DNA of 64,000 nt from Candidatus Avimuribaculum pullicola (GTDB lineage Bacteria > Bacteroidota > Bacteroidia > Bacteroidales > Muribaculaceae): positions 1 to 64,000 of the forward strand of contig DVKC01000012.1 in assembly GCA_018716295.1 (NCBI GenBank). The letters are read 5' to 3'. Shown here piece by piece: positions 26,883 through 34,932 of this stretch (positions within the stretch are counted from its first letter, which is position 1; every line of letters starts with the position of its first letter). The notes beneath the pieces are model-generated. The model did no database searches, was not told the DNA's origin, and saw nothing but the letters and a program-made list of their open reading frames with translations. A program made the translations under genes and the position numbers.

Positions 26883-29393
26883 ATGAAAAAATCGGCAATA
26901 GCAGCATTAATGGCGGCAGGAATATTGCAAGCAGCTGCCACAGCCCCAGTGGCTGTTAAATGGGAGATGGGCGAGAATTACACCAACCCGCACAGATATA
27001 GCTCACGGTTTGTGGTGACAAACGTGTCAGACTCCACACTGGGTACGGGTTGGGGTATATATTACAATGTTTTTGCCAATGACGTGGCAACGGCCGACGG
27101 AAGCCCTGTAGCTGTATCGGAAATAGTTCCCAACTATTACGTGATGCGTCCAACCGATACATACCAGCCACTTGCCCCTGGCGACTCGACAGTGGTCGAG
27201 GTGATGATGCACGGCACTTTCACATCACGTGCCTTTGCCCCCGATGGCGGGCATTTTGCATACGACAAACAACTTGAAGCCCCGGTGCCATTGGCAATAG
27301 AAATAGCCCCGCTCGACAGGCCATCACAATGGAGCGTCCCCGATGTGACATTTGCCGATTATCCCGATGGAACTTATATTTACCGTTTGAATGAGTCGAT
27401 TAATCCCGATGGTGCAAAATTCAAGGGGTCGGCTTTTGATATTTTCCCCACGCCTAAGTCAATAAATGAAACAGGAGGCTCAATACAGCTCACATCGGTC
27501 GCAATAACAGCTACCGATGAAATTGGCATTGCCGCCGATTACCTGCGTGAAAAGTTAAATGCCGCAGGAATCAGCATCGATGATGCCGGCGGCGATATTA
27601 AAATCACGTTGTCGCTGTTGCCAGTGGCGACTGGGCACAATGAAGAATATTATGAACTCCAAGTGAAGCAAGAGGGGGCAATCAATATCGCCGGGGTATC
27701 GGTCGAAGGCATTCTCAACGGTGTAAAAACCTTGGTTGCAGCCATTGAAACCCGCTGGGCGATTACTGCAAAAGAATTGCCTTGCGTGGAAATCATCGAC
27801 TACCCCGACCTTGAATTTCGTGGGGTAATGCTCGACGTGGCCCGCAATTTCACAAGCTATGACAATCTAAAACAAATGGTTGACCTACTTGCTGGGTATA
27901 AAATCAATTACTTCACGCTGCACTTTTGCGACGACGAGGCTTGGAGAATCGAGATACCAGGGCTGCCCGAACTGACCTCGGTCGGTAGCCGGAAAGGGCT
28001 GACACTTGATGAAAAAGAATTTTTGGCACAGACCTACCGAGGCAACGGAAATCCTAATGACACCACAACCACGGCAAACGGATATTATACCCGTGAGCAA
28101 TTTGTAGATTTCTTGCGGTATGCCACAAGCCGTGGCATGAAAGTCATTCCCGAGATAGAAACCCCAGGACACTCACGCGCAGCCATTGTGTCGATGAAGC
28201 ACCGTTACGCACAATTAGTGGATACCGACCAAGCCGAAGCCCAACGATACATTCTATGGGACAACCGCGACACGTCGGTTTACACATCGGCACAAGGTTT
28301 CCACGACAACATACTGTGCATCGGGCGTGAAGGCACTTACAACTTCATCGAGAAAGTGGTTGACGAACTTGCCATGATGTATGAAGAAGCCGACTTGAAG
28401 CTCGAAATACTGCACATCGGAGGCGATGAAGTGCCCGATGGTTCATGGGAAGGCTCGCCAATAGTGCACGAAATGATGCGCGAGCATGGGTTAGCAACCG
28501 TGCGCGAAGCTCACGAATATTTTATCGACCGCGTGACGGCAATGCTTCAAGACAAGGAAATCAAGGCCATGGGCTGGCAAGAAGTGGGACTCGGGCACAG
28601 CGATAAATTTAATGCCCGTGTAGCCCCACGGTTTGCCGGAGTGAATGCGTGGAGCACTGTCGGAAGCCGCGACGTAGTTACATATACACTTGCCAACGAC
28701 GGCTACCCTGTGGTGCTATGTGGCGTTAACAACTTCTACTTCGACATGGTATATTCACGGCACCAAGACGAAGACGGATTATCGTGGGGAGGGGCGACCG
28801 ATGAGTTCACCACATGGCAAGCCCAACCATTTGACATTTACCGCACTCGATTTACCGACTACAACGGCCGCCCAATCGACTTACGCCATGCTGCCGACGG
28901 CAAGCCGCAATTGCTCCAACCACAAAACATCATAGGCGTGGAAGGAAAATTGTTTGCCGAAACCATTCGCAACTATGGCATGGTGCAGTCATTCATATTT
29001 CCCAAGCTGTTTGGGCTTGCCGAACGTGGCTGGAATGTGCGCCCACAGTGGGGCGGACAGTACGACAACCTCCAAGCATTCTACCATGCGCGGCAACAAT
29101 ATAACCTGAAAATCGGCTCGCGTGAATTGCCTCGCCTGTTCAACAAAGGGGTCAATTTCCACCTTGGCGCACCAGGAATCACCGTCGATGGCGGAATGCT
29201 GCACATCAATGCCCGCTATCCGGGAGTGGAAGTACGCTACACGCTCGATGGCAGCCAACCCACCCGGAAATCCCCACTATGGACAACCCCGGTGGCCACA
29301 GGTGATGCACAAGTAGTAAAAGCCCGTGCCTATTATCTTGGCAAAGAGAGTGTAGCCACCATTTTGAACATCAACCCCGGCAGCATGGACTAA
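26883..29393 (+). CDS. Beta-N-acetylhexosaminidase, GH20
   Basis: 836 residues with a signal peptide (MKKSAIAALMAAGILQAAATA). Domains in order: a CHB_HEX-like carbohydrate-binding N-terminus (VKWEMGENYTNPHRYSSRF), a GH20b domain, the GH20 barrel with the catalytic pair Asp515-Glu516 in HIGGDEVPDG, and a C-terminal chitobiase-type beta domain (VEVRYTLDGSQPTRKSPLW). It releases terminal GlcNAc or GalNAc from glycans in the periplasm or outside. With the NagB-deacetylase 300 bases downstream it makes a small amino-sugar utilisation block. Close coupling to a tyrosine phosphatase gene is unusual. Confidence 0.95.
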   Translation: MKKSAIAALMAAGILQAAATAPVAVKWEMGENYTNPHRYSSRFVVTNVSDSTLGTGWGIYYNVFANDVATADGSPVAVSEIVPNYYVMRPTDTYQPLAPGDSTVVEVMMHGTFTSRAFAPDGGHFAYDKQLEAPVPLAIEIAPLDRPSQWSVPDVTFADYPDGTYIYRLNESINPDGAKFKGSAFDIFPTPKSINETGGSIQLTSVAITATDEIGIAADYLREKLNAAGISIDDAGGDIKITLSLLPVATGHNEEYYELQVKQEGAINIAGVSVEGILNGVKTLVAAIETRWAITAKELPCVEIIDYPDLEFRGVMLDVARNFTSYDNLKQMVDLLAGYKINYFTLHFCDDEAWRIEIPGLPELTSVGSRKGLTLDEKEFLAQTYRGNGNPNDTTTTANGYYTREQFVDFLRYATSRGMKVIPEIETPGHSRAAIVSMKHRYAQLVDTDQAEAQRYILWDNRDTSVYTSAQGFHDNILCIGREGTYNFIEKVVDELAMMYEEADLKLEILHIGGDEVPDGSWEGSPIVHEMMREHGLATVREAHEYFIDRVTAMLQDKEIKAMGWQEVGLGHSDKFNARVAPRFAGVNAWSTVGSRDVVTYTLANDGYPVVLCGVNNFYFDMVYSRHQDEDGLSWGGATDEFTTWQAQPFDIYRTRFTDYNGRPIDLRHAADGKPQLLQPQNIIGVEGKLFAETIRNYGMVQSFIFPKLFGLAERGWNVRPQWGGQYDNLQAFYHARQQYNLKIGSRELPRLFNKGVNFHLGAPGITVDGGMLHINARYPGVEVRYTLDGSQPTRKSPLWTTPVATGDAQVVKARAYYLGKESVATILNINPGSMD

Positions 29394-29449
29394 AAAAACG
29401 GCGACCAAATATATTTCACAATTTGAACTGAAAAATATTGGCCAAAAGG

Positions 29450-29481
29450 TTTGGTAAAGACAAATTTATATGCTATTTTTG
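29450..29481 (+). promoter_or_regulatory. Promoter of the NagB-deacetylase gene, with a long leader
   Basis: TTTG (29450-29453), 20 bases, TATTTTTG (29474-29481), a full consensus match. It lies about 220 bases ahead of the coding start, giving a long 5' leader that holds a 35-codon frame (29499-29606) and a perfect 8-bp inverted repeat CATACATC/GATGTATG (29645-29652, 29662-29669). The repeat overlaps a second -7-like box, TATGTTTG (29666-29673), lacking a good -33 partner. The repeat could be an operator. Confidence 0.6.
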
Positions 29482-29705
29482 CCGATAGTAAGCGTGTTAT
29501 GACCATGCAACGCTTTGTGAACAATACAAGTGTGGTTTCGTTGCCGAGTGAGGCGGCGATTTCGGTAGGTGTGCAGCTGACTTGCTTGGCAGTAGTTGCA
29601 ACCTAAATTATTGTTCTCAACACAAAATGAACGTTAAATATTCACATACATCTCCATTTTCGATGTATGTTTGCATAAGAAATTACCACTAACTAAATCA
29701 CATAA

Positions 29706-31688
29706 ATGAAAACAAACCTTAGCTCTCAGATTAAGTTGGACAGAATACCTAAAAAGTATTATGCTCCTACGAGTGAAATAGAGCTTGCCTCACTCACTCG
29801 AAATGAAAAACTAAATACCAAGATTTTTGAAACACCGGCTCAAGGCGCAGAAAGCATTGCAAAAGAAATTGCCACTACTATCCGCCGCTTTGTTGACACT
29901 ACTGGCAAGTGTGTGCTGGGTCTTGGCACTGGCGACAACACAATGAAGATATATGAGCAGCTCGTTGAGCTTTACAAGCAAGGCGAAGTGAGCTTCAAGA
30001 ATGTCATTGTATTCAACCTCTATGAGTTTTTCCCAATCGACGAGAACCGCACTCCAAGCACCACTGCACGTTTGCGCGAAGCTTTCCTCAACCAGGTTGA
30101 TATCACTCCTGCCAACTTCCACAAGTTTGACGTAAACACCACCATAGAAGATATTATCCAATTCTGCCATTATTACGAAGCCGACATTGAAAAATGCGGC
30201 GGGCTCGACTTGGTAATATGCGAAATTGGCCAGTTGGGTACATTGGCATTCAACGAACCTGGTTCGTCGATGAACTCGGCTTGCCGTATGCTTCGCCTCA
30301 GCAACGAGTTGCGCCAGAAGGTTTCGGAATCTTACCACTGCAACGAAGTGCCTACGACAGCTATCACACTGGGATTGTCCAATATATTGTCGGCAAAACG
30401 CATAATCGCAATGGCTTGGGGCGAAAGCATCTCCAACATTGTATATCGCGCTGTTGAAGGCAAGCTCGACGACCAAGTACCGGCATCGGCATTGCAAATG
30501 CACCACCACGCCAAGTTGGTTATCGACCTGTCGGCTGCCGATGAGCTCACACGCATCAGCCACCCATGGAAAGTGACTTCATGCGAATGGACCGACAAGC
30601 TCATTCGCCGTGCAATAGTATGGCTCTGTGGCCAAACCGGCAAACCCATCCTTAAGCTCACCAACAAGGATTACAACGATTATGGCTTGAGCGAGTTGCT
30701 CGCATACTATGGCTCGGCCTACAACGTGAACATAAAGATATTCAACGACCTGCAACACACCATCACTGGCTGGCCAGGTGGCAAGCCCAACGCCGACGAT
30801 ACTTATCGTCCTGAACGTGCCGTGCCATATCCAAAACGTGTGATTGTATTCAGCCCCCACCCCGACGACGACGTTATATCGATGGGCGGCACACTCAAGC
30901 GTCTTGTTGACCAGAAGCATGACGTGCACGTAGCGTATGAAACATCGGGCAACATTGCCGTTGGCGACGAAGACATGTTCCGCTATGTAATGTTGATGGA
31001 TCGCATCGGCGAGCGTTTCGGCATCGACACCGAGAAATACAAAGAAATTAGTGCCGAAATCCACAACTTCCTCAAAGACAAGAAGCAAGGCGACATCGAC
31101 ATTGAGATTATCCGCTACCTGAAAGGTAAAATCCGTCAATGCGAAGCTACCACGGCTTGCAACTACATGGGAGTTAAGCCCGAAAATATCCACTTCTGCG
31201 AATTGCCGTTCTATGAAACAGGTACAATCAAGAAAGGCGATTTGACACAAGTTGACGTTGACATCATCAAGAAGCTCATCATGAGCGTTCAACCTCACCA
31301 GATATTCGTTGCCGGCGACCTTGCCGACCCGCACGGAACGCACAAGGTATGTACCGATGCCGTACTTGCAGCTGTTGACGAATTGCTCGACGAGCCATTC
31401 ATGAAAGATTGCCGCATCTGGATGTACCGTGGCGCATGGGCAGAATGGGAAATCGACCATATCGAAATGGCTGTGCCTATCAGCCCCGAGGAATTGCGCT
31501 CGAAACGTAATTCTATCCTCAAGCACCAGTCGCAAATGGAAAACGCTCCGTTCCTTGGCAACGACGACCGCCTCTTCTGGCAACGCGCCGAAGACCGCAA
31601 CCGTGCCACGGCACAGCTCTACAGCGACCTTGGCTTGGCAAGCTACGAGGCAATGGAAGCATTTGTGGAATATCATCCTATCCGATAA
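29706..31688 (+). CDS. nagB: Glucosamine-6-phosphate deaminase fused to a LmbE/PIG-L deacetylase
   Basis: 660 residues. Residues 1 to about 300 form the NagB-type sugar isomerase domain (VLGLGTGDNTMKIYEQL). From about 375 the zinc deacetylase domain begins with FSPHPDDDVISMGG, the LmbE/PIG-L metal motif, and continues with DPHGTHKVCTDA. The fusion could couple N-deacetylation of GlcNAc-6-P-like substrates to deamination yielding fructose-6-P. Proteins of the same length and order are known in Bacteroides. The gene follows the GH20 hexosaminidase but has its own promoter. The activity of the second domain is inferred. Confidence 0.9.
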   Translation: MKTNLSSQIKLDRIPKKYYAPTSEIELASLTRNEKLNTKIFETPAQGAESIAKEIATTIRRFVDTTGKCVLGLGTGDNTMKIYEQLVELYKQGEVSFKNVIVFNLYEFFPIDENRTPSTTARLREAFLNQVDITPANFHKFDVNTTIEDIIQFCHYYEADIEKCGGLDLVICEIGQLGTLAFNEPGSSMNSACRMLRLSNELRQKVSESYHCNEVPTTAITLGLSNILSAKRIIAMAWGESISNIVYRAVEGKLDDQVPASALQMHHHAKLVIDLSAADELTRISHPWKVTSCEWTDKLIRRAIVWLCGQTGKPILKLTNKDYNDYGLSELLAYYGSAYNVNIKIFNDLQHTITGWPGGKPNADDTYRPERAVPYPKRVIVFSPHPDDDVISMGGTLKRLVDQKHDVHVAYETSGNIAVGDEDMFRYVMLMDRIGERFGIDTEKYKEISAEIHNFLKDKKQGDIDIEIIRYLKGKIRQCEATTACNYMGVKPENIHFCELPFYETGTIKKGDLTQVDVDIIKKLIMSVQPHQIFVAGDLADPHGTHKVCTDAVLAAVDELLDEPFMKDCRIWMYRGAWAEWEIDHIEMAVPISPEELRSKRNSILKHQSQMENAPFLGNDDRLFWQRAEDRNRATAQLYSDLGLASYEAMEAFVEYHPIR

Positions 31689-31829
31689 TAGGAGCGATAG
31701 TGGAATTATCCACTCCACACAGTCCATAGCTGGCTATGTGCCAGCATGGCAATGACTATGATACACCCTATCAAATCAATATATTATTCGCTAAAAAAGC
31801 AACAACAAATAAGTGAATCATAGGTTAGG

Positions 31830-31865
31830 AATCCGGTGGCGCGAGAGCGTAGCCGGATTTTTTTG
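31830..31865 (+). terminator. Terminator after the NagB-deacetylase gene
   Basis: AATCCGG (31830-31836) and CCGGATT (31853-31859) with a 16-base loop, then six T. It lies about 140 bases past the stop. Confidence 0.7.
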
Positions 31866-31939
31866 TCACTGTCTGCCAGAGCGCAGTGGACGCACAAACC
31901 GTGATTTTTATTATTAATGGCAATTACACTTATTTAACT

Positions 31940-31969
31940 TTTGGAAAAAGGAATTAAAGCGTATTTTTA
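31940..31969 (+). promoter_or_regulatory. Possible promoter for the structured leader
   Basis: TTTG (31940-31943), 18 bases, TATTTTTA (31962-31969). Spacing is one base short and the last base of the -7 box is wrong, so this is a weak match. It would start transcription shortly before the nested stems at 31999. Confidence 0.4.
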
Positions 31970-31998
31970 CAATGCAAATCAGAACTTCGCAGTCCTGA

Positions 31999-32182
31999 AA
32001 GGAGATTACATTGCCTTGGCAATTCGGCGCGTCGATGTGGCACAGCCGAAAGCAATGGGACGGCTCATCTCCTTAGTTTAAAGTATTGTTTACCGTCTGC
32101 GTCCCGTCTTGCAGAGTGCGTGGCTGACCTTGAAACCTTTCAAGCACAGCCGCAAGCAGGGGATTTATGCGCACGTAAACAA
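31999..32182 (+). ncRNA. Candidate structured RNA or long structured leader
   Basis: Two adjacent domains of perfect nested stems fill this non-coding stretch. Domain 1: AAGGAGAT/ATCTCCTT (31999-32006, 32067-32074), CATTGC/GCAATG (32009-32014, 32052-32057), TTCGGC/GCCGAA (32023-32028, 32045-32050). Domain 2: TTGTTTAC/GTAAACAA (32086-32093, 32175-32182), TCTGC/GCAGA (32096-32100, 32111-32115), GTGCG/CGCAC (32116-32120, 32170-32174), GGCTG/CAGCC (32122-32126, 32147-32151), CTTGAA/TTCAAG (32129-32134, 32139-32144). So many mutually compatible stems are unlikely by chance. It is either a small RNA or the 5' leader of the leucine-rich-repeat gene starting at 32295. I do not recognise the family. 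Confidence 0.5.
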
Positions 32183-32294
32183 GCTTATGGGACAGTTAAG
32201 ATTGACACATTGCCACACTTCACATCGCCGCGACCGCTCTGCCAAAGGAAGGCCGCCGCACCGCCATGCAATTTCCCTTAAAAACACAAGATAT

Positions 32295-34565
32295 ATGAAA
32301 CTACATTTACACTTAAAGGCAGTGCTGTGCCTTGCTGCGCTGCTAACCGGACTTCAGGTCTTGGCCTACGACTTCGAGGCCAATGGGCTATATTATGAAA
32401 TCAACGAAACACCTGGCACGGTTTCGGTGACTTACAACAACGATGTCAAGTATTCGGGAGCTATCGTCGTACCATCAACAGTGGAACATGATGGGACGAC
32501 CTACACGGTCACCCGCATCGGTGAAGTGGCTTTCGCAGCGTGCGACATTACGTCAATCGATATGCCTAATACTATAACCTCGATAGGTTATAGTGCCTTT
32601 GAAAATTGCGTGTTATTGACCGAGATTGGGATTCCCGAAAGTGTGGTCACTATCGAATTTTCGGCATTCCAAGGATGCAGTGGCATAAATAAGCCAATAG
32701 TGGTACCCGATGGTGTAAAAGGGCTTTTGGACGCGAATTTATTCCGTGGCTGCACCAACCTGCCATCTGTGACAATCGGCACAGGCATTACGGCCGTCCG
32801 CGGCGGAGTGTTCGAGGATTGTACTAATTTAAAAGAATTGATAATCAAGGACAGCGACGAACCGCTTGAAATATCGCGTGGGTCTGCTACTGGCGCAGGG
32901 TTTGAAACCGCGTATATCGGACGAAATATCGGGAAGAAAAATAACAGCGGAGAATTTTATGAAGGCAATGGGTTTATAGACGTGCAATCGCTCAAGAGTG
33001 TGACATTCGGCGACAAAGTAACAGCAATCTATGATTATACCTTGAATAGTTGTAACAATTTGGAATCCATAACTTTCGGGAGTGGGCTTAAAACTATCGG
33101 CAGCCAAATTGTGCACTGCATGAAGTTGACATCTCCCCTTGTATTTCCGAGCGGGCTTGAGTCGATAGGCGATTATGCCTTTAGCTTGTGTGGCATCACG
33201 GGTGAAGTGGTGCTGCCCGATGCGCTCACCTCGCTCGGGCGCGGTGCTTTCAATGGTTGCAGCGGAATATCGTCGCTGACAATAGGCACAGGACTCACTG
33301 AGTTAAGCCTCACGGCGATAAAAGGCTGCTCGGGGTTGAAAGAAGTGATTTTCAAGGACACCGAAACTCCGATTCATGTTGATGGATCAGAAATAGATGT
33401 CCCATATAATATAGAAACTGCCCACATAGGGCGCGACATCTCGGTTGTCACCAATGGACGCGGCCTATACAGCCTATTCGAGGATTGCACCACGCTGCGC
33501 AATGTGACCATAGGCAACAAGGTTACCGCACTCAGCGACTATGCTTTCGACGGCTGTACAGCACTGGCATCAATCGACATTCCCAACAACGTCACCAAGA
33601 TTGGCACAAGCGCATTCTCGCACTGCACGAGCTTAACCTCATTGACGTTGCCGGCAGGGGTGACCGACATCGGTTCAAGCACGTTCTCTTCGTCGGGGTT
33701 GCGGTCAATCGTGCTACCCGACGGAATAACCGACATAAGCTATACGTTTGCCTATTGCAACGATCTTACTTCGGTGTCTTTGCCCGATGCCTTGGTGTCG
33801 ATAGGTTATAGCACATTCAGGAATTGCCCTAATCTGGAAAGCATATCATTGCCCGACGGCGTGACCGAAATAGGCAGCGAAACGTTCTATGACTGCACTG
33901 GTTTGAAATCTGCAACCTTGTCAGCAGAATTGACACAAATAGGCACTAACGCATTCCATGGCTGCACCAACCTTGCCTCGATAGATATTCCCGACAAAGT
34001 CGAACTCATCGAGTACAGTGCGTTTGCTGGTTGCAGCAACCTTGCCACAGTGTCGCTCGGCAAGAGTATTAAAACTCTCGAATACGATTGCTTCGAGGAC
34101 TGCGAGAAAATAGCCGAAATCACTTTCCCTGCATCACTGCAGGAAATCGAAGAGGGCGCATTCAGCGGTTGCACGGCGTTGATGACGATTAACGCACTCG
34201 CCACCACGCCATCGGAACTTGAAGAGGAGGCATTCGACACCAAGCAGTACCTGCGGGCCAATGTGTATGTGCCACGCGGGACGCTCGACGATTACATAGC
34301 ATCGTCGTGGGGCAACTTTGCCAACTTGTACGACACGCTCGACCCGTCGTCAGTTGGCTTGATGGAAGATGGCAGCATCGACATTCACGTGGAGAATGGC
34401 TGCATCGTAGTGGATGGCATCAACGGAGATACCCACATCGAGGTGTATAACATCGGTGGACAGCTCATCTATCAAGGCAGCGACACAAGCATCTCAGTGC
34501 CAGCCAGTGGCGTGTACATCATCAGGACGCAAGGGGAAACAGTAAAATTGACAATTAACAATTGA
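32295..34565 (+). CDS. BspA-like leucine-rich-repeat surface protein, possible T9SS cargo
   Basis: 756 residues from ATG 32295, which gives a signal peptide (MKLHLHLKAVLCLAALLTG); the frame upstream to 32109 runs through the structured region and is not expected to be coding. Most of the protein is a series of LRR_5 units of about 23 residues, recognisable by repeats such as IGTSAFSHCTSLTSLTLP and IGYSTFRNCPNLESISLP. The C-terminal 70 residues (IEVYNIGGQLIYQG, then SGVYIIRT and KLTI) resemble the beta-sandwich sorting domain of type IX secretion. Such proteins often mediate adhesion. The 3' end abuts a direct repeat that flanks repeat copy B. Confidence 0.85.
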   Translation: MKLHLHLKAVLCLAALLTGLQVLAYDFEANGLYYEINETPGTVSVTYNNDVKYSGAIVVPSTVEHDGTTYTVTRIGEVAFAACDITSIDMPNTITSIGYSAFENCVLLTEIGIPESVVTIEFSAFQGCSGINKPIVVPDGVKGLLDANLFRGCTNLPSVTIGTGITAVRGGVFEDCTNLKELIIKDSDEPLEISRGSATGAGFETAYIGRNIGKKNNSGEFYEGNGFIDVQSLKSVTFGDKVTAIYDYTLNSCNNLESITFGSGLKTIGSQIVHCMKLTSPLVFPSGLESIGDYAFSLCGITGEVVLPDALTSLGRGAFNGCSGISSLTIGTGLTELSLTAIKGCSGLKEVIFKDTETPIHVDGSEIDVPYNIETAHIGRDISVVTNGRGLYSLFEDCTTLRNVTIGNKVTALSDYAFDGCTALASIDIPNNVTKIGTSAFSHCTSLTSLTLPAGVTDIGSSTFSSSGLRSIVLPDGITDISYTFAYCNDLTSVSLPDALVSIGYSTFRNCPNLESISLPDGVTEIGSETFYDCTGLKSATLSAELTQIGTNAFHGCTNLASIDIPDKVELIEYSAFAGCSNLATVSLGKSIKTLEYDCFEDCEKIAEITFPASLQEIEEGAFSGCTALMTINALATTPSELEEEAFDTKQYLRANVYVPRGTLDDYIASSWGNFANLYDTLDPSSVGLMEDGSIDIHVENGCIVVDGINGDTHIEVYNIGGQLIYQGSDTSISVPASGVYIIRTQGETVKLTINN

Positions 34566-34824
34566 CAATTAGCTTGTGGGCGATGTTCGATGTGATTCGG
34601 CACGGCTCTTTCATTTAGCCCCCAATGGGTCTTAATAGTAGATATAGAATTGCCCCAGAGAGGCAGAACTATGCTTATCCGCCAGTGGAGTGAGCGCAGC
34701 GAACGCAACCCACGGTATTTGCCCCCATAAATACGGCTTCGGAAATGCCACACTAAAGTAGCAACAAAGTGCGGCATCTCCGAAGCCGCTTTATCTTTTG
34801 CAAATCTGGGAAACAGTAAAATTG
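34534..34824. repeat. Repeat copy B flanked by a 17-bp direct repeat
   Basis: GGGAAACAGTAAAATTG occurs at 34534-34550, inside the last codons of the leucine-rich-repeat gene, and again at 34808-34824. Between them lies a core (34647-34788) homologous to 5641-5790, with hairpin arms GGCTTCGGAAATGCC and GGCATCTCCGAAGCC (34736-34787). Short TTGACAATT/TTGTCAATT motifs sit just inside or beside both ends. This looks like an insertion that duplicated its target and may have altered the end of the upstream gene. Confidence 0.55.
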
Positions 34825-34874
34825 TCAATTGTCAATTATTTTACGTGTGCCGTAATTTAGAATTAGTTTAAATT

Positions 34875-34907
34875 GTTGCGCAGAATTTGATTATATTCCT
34901 ATCTTTG
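34875..34907 (+). promoter_or_regulatory. feoAB promoter
   Basis: GTTG (34875-34878), 21 bases, TATCTTTG (34900-34907); one mismatch in the -33 box. The start codon follows after 25 bases. No Fur-box-like palindrome was obvious. Confidence 0.6.
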
Positions 34908-34932
34908 CACTCAGAAAAATAGACTACCAAAA

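Noticed and set aside
29499-29606. 35-codon frame in the leader of the NagB-deacetylase gene
   Set aside because: It lacks a run of regulatory codons and no terminator follows, so a leader-peptide role is not supported; kept only as a remark.
32116-32182. GTGCG start reminiscent of a group II intron
   Set aside because: No reverse transcriptase, no domain V sequence and far too short; the stems fit an independent structured RNA better.
32109-32294. N-terminal extension of the leucine-rich-repeat protein
   Set aside because: It would precede and block the signal peptide, is rich in His/Arg and overlaps the structured RNA domain.
34566-34932. Riboswitch or Fur box upstream of feoAB
   Set aside because: The only structure seen there belongs to repeat copy B; no Fur-like palindrome or known aptamer features were found near the promoter.
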